A DNA stretch of 28,287 nt, from positions 1 to 28,287 of the IMG/VR virus record IMGVR_UViG_3300012002_000011; one strand, written 5' to 3'. Below the pieces are notes generated by a model that had not been told where the DNA came from, made no database searches, and was given only the letters and a program-made list of their open reading frames with translations. The stretch is from a virus. A program made the position numbers and the translations under genes. Below, piece by piece: positions 6,249 through 11,381 of this stretch. Numbering within the stretch: position 1 is the stretch's first letter; the number at the start of each line of letters is the position of its first letter.

Positions 6249-6277
6249 ACTATACTATATTCAGTAAATAATGTCAA
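6249..6277 (-). promoter_or_regulatory. Promoter of the PD-(D/E)xK-like gene
   Basis: Minus strand: -35 TTGACA at 6277-6272, 17 bp, -10 TATAGT at 6254-6249. The start codon of the downstream gene begins 6 nt later. Confidence 0.8.
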
Positions 6278-6282
6278 CCATT

Positions 6283-6318
6283 ACCTCGGAGAGGACTCGA
6301 ACCCCTATCTACAATGTA
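6283..6318 (-). pseudogene. 3' half of a split tRNA
   Basis: Minus strand: CAUUG, a 5 nt variable segment UAGAU, T-arm AGGGG-UUCGAGU-CCUCU, then acceptor strand CCGAGGU and discriminator A. There is no 5' half next to it. The matching acceptor strand ACCUCGG is found 740 bases upstream at 7048-7042 and pairs perfectly over 7 bp. The CAUUG at the position of the 3' anticodon stem has a complement, CAAUG, close to the 5' half. Confidence 0.7.
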
Positions 6319-6322
6319 CATA

Positions 6323-6395
6323 TGGCTTCACTGGGATTCGAACCCAGATTTAAGCTTTCGAAGAGCCCAGTGTTAATCCGTTACACTATGAAGCC
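6323..6395 (-). tRNA. tRNA-Arg(UCG)
   Basis: Acceptor GGCUUCA/UGAAGCC, anticodon stem GGGCU/AGCUU with loop CUUCGAA, T-stem CUGGG/CCCAG. Most bacteria read CGN with an inosine-modified ACG anticodon, so UCG is notable. The last codons and stop of the HNH gene lie inside its 5' end. It sits between the two halves of the split tRNA. Confidence 0.92.
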
Positions 6396-6970
6396 TTTAG
6401 TTTTTCTGCCATTTTTCTATCATACATTCGTCTATAGTAGCGGCCACCCCCTTTATTTTTACTACAGTACGAATCAGTTTGAGCGTGACAGTTAGGACAA
6501 AGAATCTGCAAATTTTCAACTTTATTATTTAAAGGGTTACCATCGATATGGTGAATGTTTAATGGAACATCTCTATCATTCCACTTTTTTGTATTACAAG
6601 CTTCACACTGGTGACCACGAAATTTTATCAAATACTTTTTAATTGTTGCGGGTCTGTTGTTTTCTCCATTTTGCAATTTTTTCCAAAATATATCTTCTTG
6701 AGATTTGAGTCTACAACCCTCACTACAAAATTTTCTACCATAAGAAACCCAATTTTCTCCACAATATGCACAAGCTTTTTTACTATCCATTTCCCTTTTC
6801 GGATTATTGTGTTTTGCCGCACAAGAATGACTACAAAACTTATTGTGCCTTTGCTTGTAAGAAAGAGTTGCATTACAGTATGTACAATAGTTTGGCGAAT
6901 CGTAATACTTTTTATGGTAGTTTCTTACTAAAGCTTCATTTCCCCCTTTTCCTGCTTCTTGTCTGGTCAT
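6386..6970 (-). CDS. HNH homing-type endonuclease with two zinc-finger repeats, 194 aa
   Basis: Two related Cys4 modules (C29xxC32...C46xxxC50 and C67xxC70...C82xxxC86) precede a C-terminal HNH domain: C122xxC125, H140-H141-IDGN, N-rich turn, then C158xxC161-H. This is the layout of free-standing phage HNH nucleases that cut DNA to spread their own genes. ATG 6970 has AAGGAG at ideal spacing. The TAG stop lies within the 5' end of tRNA-Arg(UCG), and the gene lies between the halves of another tRNA, so it looks like a mobile insertion into the tRNA array. Confidence 0.93.
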   Translation of the reverse strand: MTRQEAGKGGNEALVRNYHKKYYDSPNYCTYCNATLSYKQRHNKFCSHSCAAKHNNPKREMDSKKACAYCGENWVSYGRKFCSEGCRLKSQEDIFWKKLQNGENNRPATIKKYLIKFRGHQCEACNTKKWNDRDVPLNIHHIDGNPLNNKVENLQILCPNCHAQTDSYCSKNKGGGRYYRRMYDRKMAEKLKAS

Positions 6971-6993
6971 TGTTTGCTCCTTATACCTTATGA

Positions 6994-7048
6994 GTATTTA
7001 GAGCATTGTAATTTTTAACGGCACCTTAATCCATTAGACCACCGAGGT
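6994..7048 (-). pseudogene. 5' half of a split tRNA
   Basis: Minus strand: acceptor strand ACCUCGG, then UG and a D-arm GUCU-AAUGGAUUA-AGGU very like that of tRNA-Cys and tRNA-Gln in the same array. About 13 extra bases follow, then CAAUG and CUCUAAA. CAAUG complements the CAUUG of the 3' half, and CUCUAAA has the form of an anticodon loop (U33, A37, A38) that would give anticodon CUA. Downstream lie the HNH gene and tRNA-Arg instead of the 3' half. Confidence 0.65.
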
Positions 7049-7056
7049 ATTTCAAA

Positions 7057-7129
7057 TAGCCCAGGCGAGAGTTGAACTCGCACCTCCAGATTGAAAGTCT
7101 GACCACCTTACCATTAGTTAGACTGGGCC
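7057..7129 (-). tRNA. tRNA-Glu(UUC)
   Basis: Acceptor GGCCCAG/CUGGGCU, anticodon stem UCAGA/UCUGG with loop CUUUCAA, T-stem GCGAG/CUCGC. Discriminator A, no CCA. The stop codon of the upstream 60 aa gene falls inside its 5' end. Confidence 0.93.
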
Positions 7130-7296
7130 TTCTTTTTCTTTCTCAAAGCTTTTCGCAATCTTCCTCTATAGTATTCCTTTCTGACCTTAATACCAAATTT
7201 TGGCGTCCAAAATCCCAATGTTACAATACCACAAAGAGCATCGATGATATCGCCCCATTGAGATAACCACCGTATCATATAGTATCTCTTATCCAT
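7114..7296 (-). CDS. Small basic membrane-associated protein, 60 aa
   Basis: Start MDKRYYM at 7296 chosen because TAAGGAA precedes it; the longer frame begins inside tRNA-Leu. A hydrophobic stretch (residues about 12-31, DIIDALCGIVTLGFW) is followed by a strongly basic tail with RKALRKKKK. It looks like a membrane- or nucleic-acid-associated small protein. The last five codons and the TAA are formed by the 5' end of tRNA-Glu(UUC), so translation and tRNA processing must compete on one transcript. Not recognised. Confidence 0.65.
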   Translation of the reverse strand: MDKRYYMIRWLSQWGDIIDALCGIVTLGFWTPKFGIKVRKEYYRGRLRKALRKKKKAQSN

Positions 7297-7307
7297 CTTG
7301 TATTCCT

Positions 7308-7390
7308 TACCCCACCCCGGACTCGAACCGGGACGCATCTTTCAGCCCAGGGCCTAAACCTGGTGACTATACCATTTCGTCTAGCGGGGC
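7308..7390 (-). tRNA. tRNA-Leu(UAG)
   Basis: Class II: acceptor GCCCCGC/GUGGGGU, anticodon stem CCAGG/CCUGG with loop UUUAGGC, variable arm of about 14 nt, T-stem CCCGG/CCGGG. Anticodon UAG reads CUN. Discriminator A. Confidence 0.93.
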
Positions 7391-7395
7391 ATATA

Positions 7396-7468
7396 GGTGA
7401 CCGGCGGGATTTGAACCCGCGTCGGTAGATTCACAGTCTACCCTCTGAAACCACTCGAGTACGGCCAC
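7396..7468 (-). tRNA. tRNA-His(GUG)
   Basis: Acceptor GUGGCCG/CGGUCAC, anticodon stem GUAGA/UCUAC with loop CUGUGAA, T-stem GCGGG/CCCGC. Position 73 is C as in His tRNAs. The base before position 1 is U, so the usual extra G(-1) is not encoded in the expected place. Confidence 0.93.
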
Positions 7469-7470
7469 AG

Positions 7471-7541
7471 TGGAGAGTATCAGAATTGAACTGATATTCT
7501 CTGGTTGCAAACCAGAAGTTCTACCATTGAACTAACTCCCC
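7471..7541 (-). tRNA. tRNA-Ala(UGC)
   Basis: Acceptor GGGGAGU/ACUCUCC contains G3-U70, the classic Ala identity pair. Anticodon stem UCUGG/CCAGA with loop UUUGCAA; T-stem AUCAG/CUGAU. Discriminator A, no CCA. Confidence 0.95.
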
Positions 7542-7549
7542 AAATTCAA

Positions 7550-7632
7550 TACCCCTTGGAGGAATTGAACCTCACACCGTCCACCACACATTAAGGAAGT
7601 CGGTTAGAAGCCGACTGTGAGGAACAAGGGGT
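7550..7632 (-). tRNA. Aberrant tRNA-Arg(UCU) without a D-arm
   Basis: Acceptor ACCCCUUG pairs with CAAGGGGU (8 bp) and T-arm GAGG-UUCAAUU-CCUC has 4 bp, so the coaxial helix keeps the normal 12 bp. Anticodon arm GUCGG-CUUCUAA-CCGAC is perfect, with anticodon UCU. The 8-9 bases before it (UUCCUCACA) cannot form a D-arm, and the variable region is about 23 nt. CCUCACA can also pair with UGUGAGG, which includes the T-stem strand, giving a competing fold. It may be a functional D-armless tRNA, a tRNA-like RNA or a decayed gene. Confidence 0.7.
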
Positions 7633-7637
7633 ATATA

Positions 7638-7724
7638 TGGGTCGAGTAGGATTCGAACCTACGATGTTTAGCCTGCGGCACCTGATTTACAGTCAGGCTC
7701 CTTCAACCTCTCGGACACCGACCC
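7638..7724 (-). tRNA. tRNA-Tyr(GUA)
   Basis: Class II: acceptor GGGUCGG/UCGACCC, anticodon stem CCUGA/UCAGG with loop CUGUAAA, long variable arm, T-stem GUAGG/CCUAC. Discriminator A, no CCA. Confidence 0.95.
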
Positions 7725-7729
7725 ATTGA

Positions 7730-7906
7730 TTACTCGATTGTTTTTTCATACCAATCAATTGTAGTACTCATAATTCTATTAAGTTCCGCACTCAAGCCCT
7801 TTCCACCCTCTTCAACAAAAGCTTGCAGAATGGATACAGAAAAGAAACGTTTCAACTCTTCAAAGTCCATTTCTTTAAGTGGTTTACCATTGATATGTGT
7901 GTACAT
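7730..7906 (-). CDS. Small hypothetical protein, 58 aa
   Basis: ATG at 7906 preceded by GTAGGAGTAGGAA, a good ribosome binding site; TAA at 7732-7730. The protein begins MYTHINGKPLKEMDFEELKR and looks helical and soluble, with many charged residues. No family recognised. It lies between the GC-rich island at 7921-8040 and tRNA-Tyr. Confidence 0.75.
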   Translation of the reverse strand: MYTHINGKPLKEMDFEELKRFFSVSILQAFVEEGGKGLSAELNRIMSTTIDWYEKTIE

Positions 7907-7920
7907 TTCCTACTCCTACA

Positions 7921-8040
7921 ATAAAATATGTGCAATCGGCCCCTCCACTCGCCATTGCACGGCGGCCTACACTGTGCTGCAGCTTGGTCGCGCCCATGCC
8001 TCGTAGTACAATTAAAAGTAGTACCCGTTAGTACACGATA
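7921..8040 (-). ncRNA. Candidate GC-rich structured RNA with TAGTAC repeats
   Basis: A 120 nt stretch between tRNA-Leu(CAA) and the 58 aa gene, far richer in GC than its surroundings. On the minus strand its 3' part folds as TGCAAT-GGC...GCC-(G)-ATTGCA followed by a weak T-rich tail. Its 5' part holds three copies of GTACTA. Short frames cross it, but none has a start with a ribosome binding site. Identity unknown. Confidence 0.45.
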
Positions 8041-8114
8041 TGCCCCACCCTGGATTCGAACCAGGAACATCTTGCTTTTGAGACAAGCGACTCTGCCAAT
8101 TGGCCTAGTAGGGC
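8041..8114 (-). tRNA. tRNA with CAA anticodon (Leu), class I shape
   Basis: Acceptor GCCCUAC/GUGGGGC, anticodon stem CUUGU/GCAAG with loop CUCAAAA, T-stem CCUGG/CCAGG. CAA reads UUG (Leu), but the variable loop is only AUGUU (5 nt) rather than the long Leu arm. The D-arm pairs weakly. The identity follows from the anticodon only. Confidence 0.85.
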
Positions 8115-8119
8115 ATTAA

Positions 8120-8347
8120 TTACGATCCAAATAGTAATTTTCGTGCTTCTTCCGTGAATCCACTATCTGGAAAATTGCCATTCAAATCTTCATTATGAGC
8201 CCATTTCTGAACAAGTCCGTGCTTTTCACAAACCCATCCATGTTGTGTTGGTTGTAATTCTTCACTACACTTCGAACAAGTATATGGATGAAGCCATTTA
8301 GCACTTTGACGTTTCACAAGATTTGCTACTTGCTGTTTCGTCCACAT
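8120..8347 (-). CDS. Small zinc-binding protein, 75 aa
   Basis: ATG 8347 has TAGGAG 7 nt upstream. A zinc-finger-like core, CSKC at residues 24-27 and C-x-x-H at 40-43 (CEKHG), sits between a basic N-terminal segment and an acidic C-terminus. This fits a small nucleic-acid- or protein-binding finger. It lies between tRNA-Asn and tRNA-Leu(CAA). Not recognised further. Confidence 0.75.
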   Translation of the reverse strand: MWTKQQVANLVKRQSAKWLHPYTCSKCSEELQPTQHGWVCEKHGLVQKWAHNEDLNGNFPDSGFTEEARKLLFGS

Positions 8348-8360
8348 AATAATCTCCTAG

Positions 8361-8433
8361 CTCCTCGGGCAAGATTCGAACTTGCGACCTTTTGGTTAAC
8401 AGCCAATTGCTCTACCAACTGAGCTACCGAGGA
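8361..8433 (-). tRNA. tRNA-Asn(GUU)
   Basis: Acceptor UCCUCGG/CCGAGGA, D-stem GCUC/GAGC, anticodon stem AUUGG/CCAAA with loop CUGUUAA, T-stem GCAAG/CUUGC. Discriminator G as in Asn tRNAs. Confidence 0.95.
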
Positions 8434-8439
8434 ATATAG

Positions 8440-8513
8440 AGCCCCCAGTGCGATTCGAACGCACGACATTCTGCTTACAAGGCAGACGCTCTGGCCATCT
8501 GAGCTATAGAGGC
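8440..8513 (-). tRNA. tRNA-Thr(UGU)
   Basis: Acceptor GCCUCUA/UGGGGGC with two G-U pairs, D-stem GCUC/GAGC, anticodon stem UCUGC/GCAGA with loop CUUGUAA, T-stem GUGCG/CGCAC. No CCA. Confidence 0.94.
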
Positions 8514-8517
8514 AAAT

Positions 8518-8712
8518 ATTCCGGGGCTCGCACCCGGTCCGGGTCTCTCGGCAGTTTTCCCTCACCGGTGAAGTCTTCTATTATTTCAAGACGTTATTCA
8601 CTTCACCACGCCCGTTCAACAGGCCTACTTGCACTGACAGTCACGTTAACTGCCCTCGCCTATGCGCGGCCAATATATGGCGCCGGAGTTTAACCGGCGC
8701 CTTCTAAGTTTT
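8518..8712 (-). ncRNA. Candidate structured RNA, about 190 nt, between tRNA-Cys and tRNA-Thr
   Basis: No ORF with a usable start, but strong structure: GGCGCCGG/CCGGCGCC hairpin (8679-8701), long-range GGCAGTT/AACTGCC (8550-8556 with 8648-8654) and, inside it, GTGAAGT/ACTTCAC (8568-8574 with 8600-8606). A CCGGG-TGCGAGC-CCCGG hairpin, resembling a T-arm, lies at the downstream end. The island is GC-rich in an AT-rich genome. It matches no RNA family I know. GOLLD and ROOL RNAs also sit in phage tRNA arrays but are several times longer. Confidence 0.5.
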
Positions 8713-8728
8713 CAAAGACCAATCTCAG

Positions 8729-8800
8729 ACACCCCAGTCGGGTTCGAACCGACGTCCACGGGTTTGCAGCCCGTGTGCCTTTCCATTAGACCACAGGGTG
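8729..8800 (-). tRNA. tRNA-Cys(GCA)
   Basis: Acceptor CACCCUG/UGGGGUG, D-arm GUCU-AAUGGAA-AGGC, anticodon stem ACGGG/CCCGU with loop CUGCAAA, T-stem GUCGG/CCGAC. Discriminator U, the Cys identity base. Confidence 0.95.
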
Positions 8801-8807
8801 ACGAATC

Positions 8808-9026
8808 TCAGCGATAGAGAATTACAAAGTCTCCGAAGTATTCATCAAAGACATTCACAAGATTCTCGTAATCACCTTCAGTCATACGAGTATACACAAC
8901 ATCGTAATCAATGTCAAGTGCCCTTGCAAGCTTTTTCGCAAATTCAAGAAGCACATATGCATTTCCATCGGAACCAGTCAAATCAATCTCAATTGGGCCC
9001 GTTTTCTCTTCTCTATCTCTTATCAT
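8808..9026 (-). CDS. Conserved small phage protein, 72 aa
   Basis: I recognise the pattern of a short, unannotated protein common in tailed phages: IDLTGSDGNAYVLLEFAK near the N-terminus and MTEGDYENL...VFDEYFGDFVILYR at the C-terminus. Function unknown. The ATG at 9026 lies 7 nt after a TAGTGT -10 box and has no Shine-Dalgarno, so it should be translated from a leaderless mRNA. It is the first gene before the main tRNA array, so its promoter probably also transcribes tRNA-Cys and those beyond. Confidence 0.85.
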   Translation of the reverse strand: MIRDREEKTGPIEIDLTGSDGNAYVLLEFAKKLARALDIDYDVVYTRMTEGDYENLVNVFDEYFGDFVILYR

Positions 9027-9033
9027 AGTTCAA

Positions 9034-9062
9034 ACACTACACCATATAGTGTTTTATGTCAA
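9034..9062 (-). promoter_or_regulatory. Promoter at the head of the tRNA array
   Basis: Minus strand: CCACTTGACA with -35 at 9062-9057, 17 bp spacer, -10 TAGTGT at 9039-9034. The 72 aa gene starts 7 nt later, then tRNA-Cys, the structured RNA and further tRNAs. Confidence 0.8.
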
Positions 9063-9083
9063 GTGGCTCTGTTAATGATTTCT

Positions 9084-9131
9084 GAGAACCGAAATGGTTC
9101 TTTTTGGTGGGTGGGAACCATTTCGGTTCCC
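9084..9131. terminator. Nested inverted repeat, probable terminator region
   Basis: GAACC-GAAAT-GGTTC (9086-9100) and GGGAACC-ATTTC-GGTTCCC (9113-9131) are each hairpins, and they are also reverse complements of each other over 15 bp. On the plus strand the first hairpin is followed by TTTTT. It lies just past the stop of the 386 aa gene and before the next promoter, so it should separate the two units. Confidence 0.6.
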
Positions 9132-9148
9132 ATAGTATCGTAGGGAAC

Positions 9149-10309
9149 CTACTTATTCAATGCCTGAATCTTCTTGGTATAAAGTTCGGCAAAATTACTT
9201 CCAGCTTCTTGTACGCGATTATAGAGTGCATCCAAGTTATTATGCCAAAACTCTACTGGAATAGAGTTATTTGGCTGAAGGCCCATACTAGCCATCGCAT
9301 CTTCTCTCTCTTTCTGATTTTCTGGTTCATCCATAAATGGTCGATGAATTTTTTGAATCGTGAAGTTACTCATTACCGCTTCGTCATAACCACTATACCC
9401 CGTATACGGCACATTAAAAAGTATACGGTAGCTTGGATTTTCCTTCATAATCTTCTCTACGCCATCCATATATGACTGAACAAATTTCTGAATAGCTCTT
9501 GGGTCTGCATATATCTTGAACAGTGGATACAAACCCATATTGTTCCGTATAATGTCTGTGTCTGAGCCTCTATGAGCAGATATCATATCACCTGAATCAA
9601 GCTCTTTTTTTATAGTAGACAATTGCATCTGTGGATTAGGTACCAACGATATCTCTTTATATTGTCTAAATTCATCGTCCAATCCTTCAACAAAGTCAAT
9701 AAAGTCACTTTTCGTCTTTATACCTTGTGCTTTTATCCAGTCATGGCCACTATTTGATAGATTTTCCCAAGTCGATGGAAATAAGTGTTTTCGCATCAAA
9801 TCTCCACGAAGTTTTTGAAGTCTTAACCGAAGGTCCTTTGAAGTAGCTTCGACTTCATTCTTTACATTTGGGTAAGCATGTTTTAATGCACGCTCAAAAT
9901 CGCGGTCTCCGATATGAACCAAACGCCGACCACCTTTTGACAAATAAGTAAATGCATCAAAACTGAAGTATGCATTGATATCACCCTTTAGTTCAGCAAG
10001 AACTCCTCCAGAGGTCTCTATACCACCTCCAACCATATCTCTAAATTCAGACTTTTTATTATTACTTAAAAAGACGGATAACTGAGCATTCTTTCGTCCC
10101 TCTAAGGCAACTAAGTCCACAACAGCACTCTTTTCTGTAACGTGAAAAGCTACCACATTCGGTATTGTATAGTCAAGCCTCTTCATCAGTGTTGGAGTAA
10201 AGAATACTGGTGGTAAATTTGGAGCTTGAATAATAGAGGCAAATACTGAGCGTTGATTTTGACGCTCAGTTAAGAATGTTTCTTGAAGAAGCTCATCATA
10301 CGATTTCAT
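9149..10309 (-). CDS. Large protein of unknown function, 386 aa
   Basis: Not recognised. It has no signal peptide or membrane helix. It is a soluble alpha/beta-looking protein, with a basic segment around residues 155-175 (DLRLRLQKLRGDLMRKH) and a MISAHRGSDTDIIRNN segment near residue 243. It starts four bases after the HExxH gene ends, without a clear ribosome binding site, so coupling to that gene is likely. It is the last gene of the leftward operon that includes the amidase and ends at the inverted repeat 9084-9131. It could be an enzyme or a structural protein; the sequence does not decide. Confidence 0.85.
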   Translation of the reverse strand: MKSYDELLQETFLTERQNQRSVFASIIQAPNLPPVFFTPTLMKRLDYTIPNVVAFHVTEKSAVVDLVALEGRKNAQLSVFLSNNKKSEFRDMVGGGIETSGGVLAELKGDINAYFSFDAFTYLSKGGRRLVHIGDRDFERALKHAYPNVKNEVEATSKDLRLRLQKLRGDLMRKHLFPSTWENLSNSGHDWIKAQGIKTKSDFIDFVEGLDDEFRQYKEISLVPNPQMQLSTIKKELDSGDMISAHRGSDTDIIRNNMGLYPLFKIYADPRAIQKFVQSYMDGVEKIMKENPSYRILFNVPYTGYSGYDEAVMSNFTIQKIHRPFMDEPENQKEREDAMASMGLQPNNSIPVEFWHNNLDALYNRVQEAGSNFAELYTKKIQALNK

Positions 10310-10313
10310 AAAG

Positions 10314-10706
10314 CTATTTATAACTTCTCTCTACTCCACCAAGCTTATCTGCCCAATTCTCTGGGTAGCGGGTATAGTAATCATCCGCATAATGACCCGC
10401 TCCAATTTTATAGCTGACAATTGAAAGAATGTTCTGCGTAATCGACGGAAGTCCAATTACGAGTAGATACAATGGACCAAACATATAGCTTTGAAGTGTA
10501 TGTCCATACTCGTGCTTAACAGTCATTCTACTGAAATAATCACCCAGAATTATATAGTCTCCAAGTGATATTCCCCATCGACTATTAGCTAACCAATAGA
10601 ATTTGGAGGTTTCATACTTTTCAACCTTCTTGATACGATAGTGAAATACCCACAGTAATACTAAAGCTAGCATATGTTGCGGAAACTGCCAAATCCATTT
10701 AAACAT
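10314..10706 (-). CDS. HExxH membrane metalloprotease-like protein, 130 aa
   Basis: An N-terminal hydrophobic segment (about residues 8-24) is followed by the zincin motif H65-E66-YG-H69 and a second hydrophobic stretch (LYLLVIGLPSITQNILSI, residues 79-96). A conserved-looking YPENWADKLGGV then follows; Glu116 or Asp120 could be the third zinc ligand. The pattern fits a family of small membrane-associated putative metalloproteases found in bacteria. Substrate unknown. AGAGGTAACAA precedes the ATG at 10706. It lies between the amidase and the 386 aa gene, so an envelope role is plausible. Confidence 0.8.
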   Translation of the reverse strand: MFKWIWQFPQHMLALVLLWVFHYRIKKVEKYETSKFYWLANSRWGISLGDYIILGDYFSRMTVKHEYGHTLQSYMFGPLYLLVIGLPSITQNILSIVSYKIGAGHYADDYYTRYPENWADKLGGVERSYK

Positions 10707-10717
10707 TTGTTACCTCT

Positions 10718-11332
10718 TTAGTGCCGTATCTGCTCAATGCGCTTGATTTTCTTATCGTATAGTGACGACTCTGTAAGAAGTCTTTTCAAGTCAGAGCGAA
10801 ACTCTTCATAAGCTTTTTCATTCTCTACAAACCACTTCGGACAAACCTTACCAGTTACATCATAGTGTCGAACTACATCATCAAGTGTCAAGTCATAATG
10901 TTCAATAAGAAATCCTACTAAGCGAAGTGTTTGGTCATATGTTTCCTTAGTAAACTCTCCGCTCCAATCTGGGTGACACATCTCGACACCAATCAAGCAG
11001 TTATTTGGATATGTAGTATTGAACTTATCTAATACAGCATCGTTATACTCACGAGCTCCTACATGGTACGCCATTTCATTGTCGGGTATTAATTGTACAA
11101 TTTCACCCTTAATGTCTACAAAGTAGTGCGCGCCGGCGTATCGGTCATACTTATCATCATTGGGGTCCTGCTTAGCAAGTCCCTTAAAGTAAACTACATG
11201 GTCATTCGCAGTCGCACCAGCATTACCGGTCCAGTGGACAACAATACCCTTAATATCAACAAGCTTACGGCCGGGTCGTGAAAACTCATTGATAGGTAGA
11301 AGTTCTTTTCGTATACGTGGCTTGACTATCAT
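10718..11332 (-). CDS. N-acetylmuramoyl-L-alanine amidase (Amidase_2), 204 aa
   Basis: Cuts the bond between MurNAc and the peptide stem of peptidoglycan; probable endolysin or cell-wall hydrolase. The Amidase_2/PGRP zinc ligands are visible: His33 in VVHWTGN, His156 in VRHYDVTGK and Cys164 in KVCPKWF (the usual third-ligand position), with AHYFVD around residue 69. LPINEFSRPGRKL at the N-terminus is typical of phage amidases. No cell-wall-binding repeat or signal peptide, so a holin or other release route is implied. I start it at the ATG at 11332 (AAGGAA upstream); an ATG eight codons earlier lacks a binding site. Confidence 0.95.
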   Translation of the reverse strand: MIVKPRIRKELLPINEFSRPGRKLVDIKGIVVHWTGNAGATANDHVVYFKGLAKQDPNDDKYDRYAGAHYFVDIKGEIVQLIPDNEMAYHVGAREYNDAVLDKFNTTYPNNCLIGVEMCHPDWSGEFTKETYDQTLRLVGFLIEHYDLTLDDVVRHYDVTGKVCPKWFVENEKAYEEFRSDLKRLLTESSLYDKKIKRIEQIRH

Positions 11333-11381
11333 AGTACTAGCTTTCCTTAAACACATAGAGTCTAGTGCTATTTAGGAATGT

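Noticed and set aside
6283-7048. Group I intron in a tRNA carrying the HNH gene
   Set aside because: The HNH gene, tRNA-Arg and the tRNA halves fill the interval; only about 50 non-coding bases remain, too few for P3-P9 core helices.
6994-7048. Amber codon reassignment by a CUA tRNA
   Set aside because: Many genes here end normally at TAG (for example at 3393, 6386, 21070 and 21809) with a new start right behind, so TAG is a working stop. The CUA reading of the split tRNA is kept only as a possibility.
7550-7632. tRNA-Sec
   Set aside because: The 8 bp acceptor recalls tRNA-Sec, but the anticodon is UCU, not UCA, and there is no D-arm or proper long variable stem.
8448-8693. Frames on both strands across the GC-rich island
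   Set aside because: They overlap tRNA-Thr and the hairpin-rich region, have no usable start site and read as Arg/Ser-rich shadow sequence.
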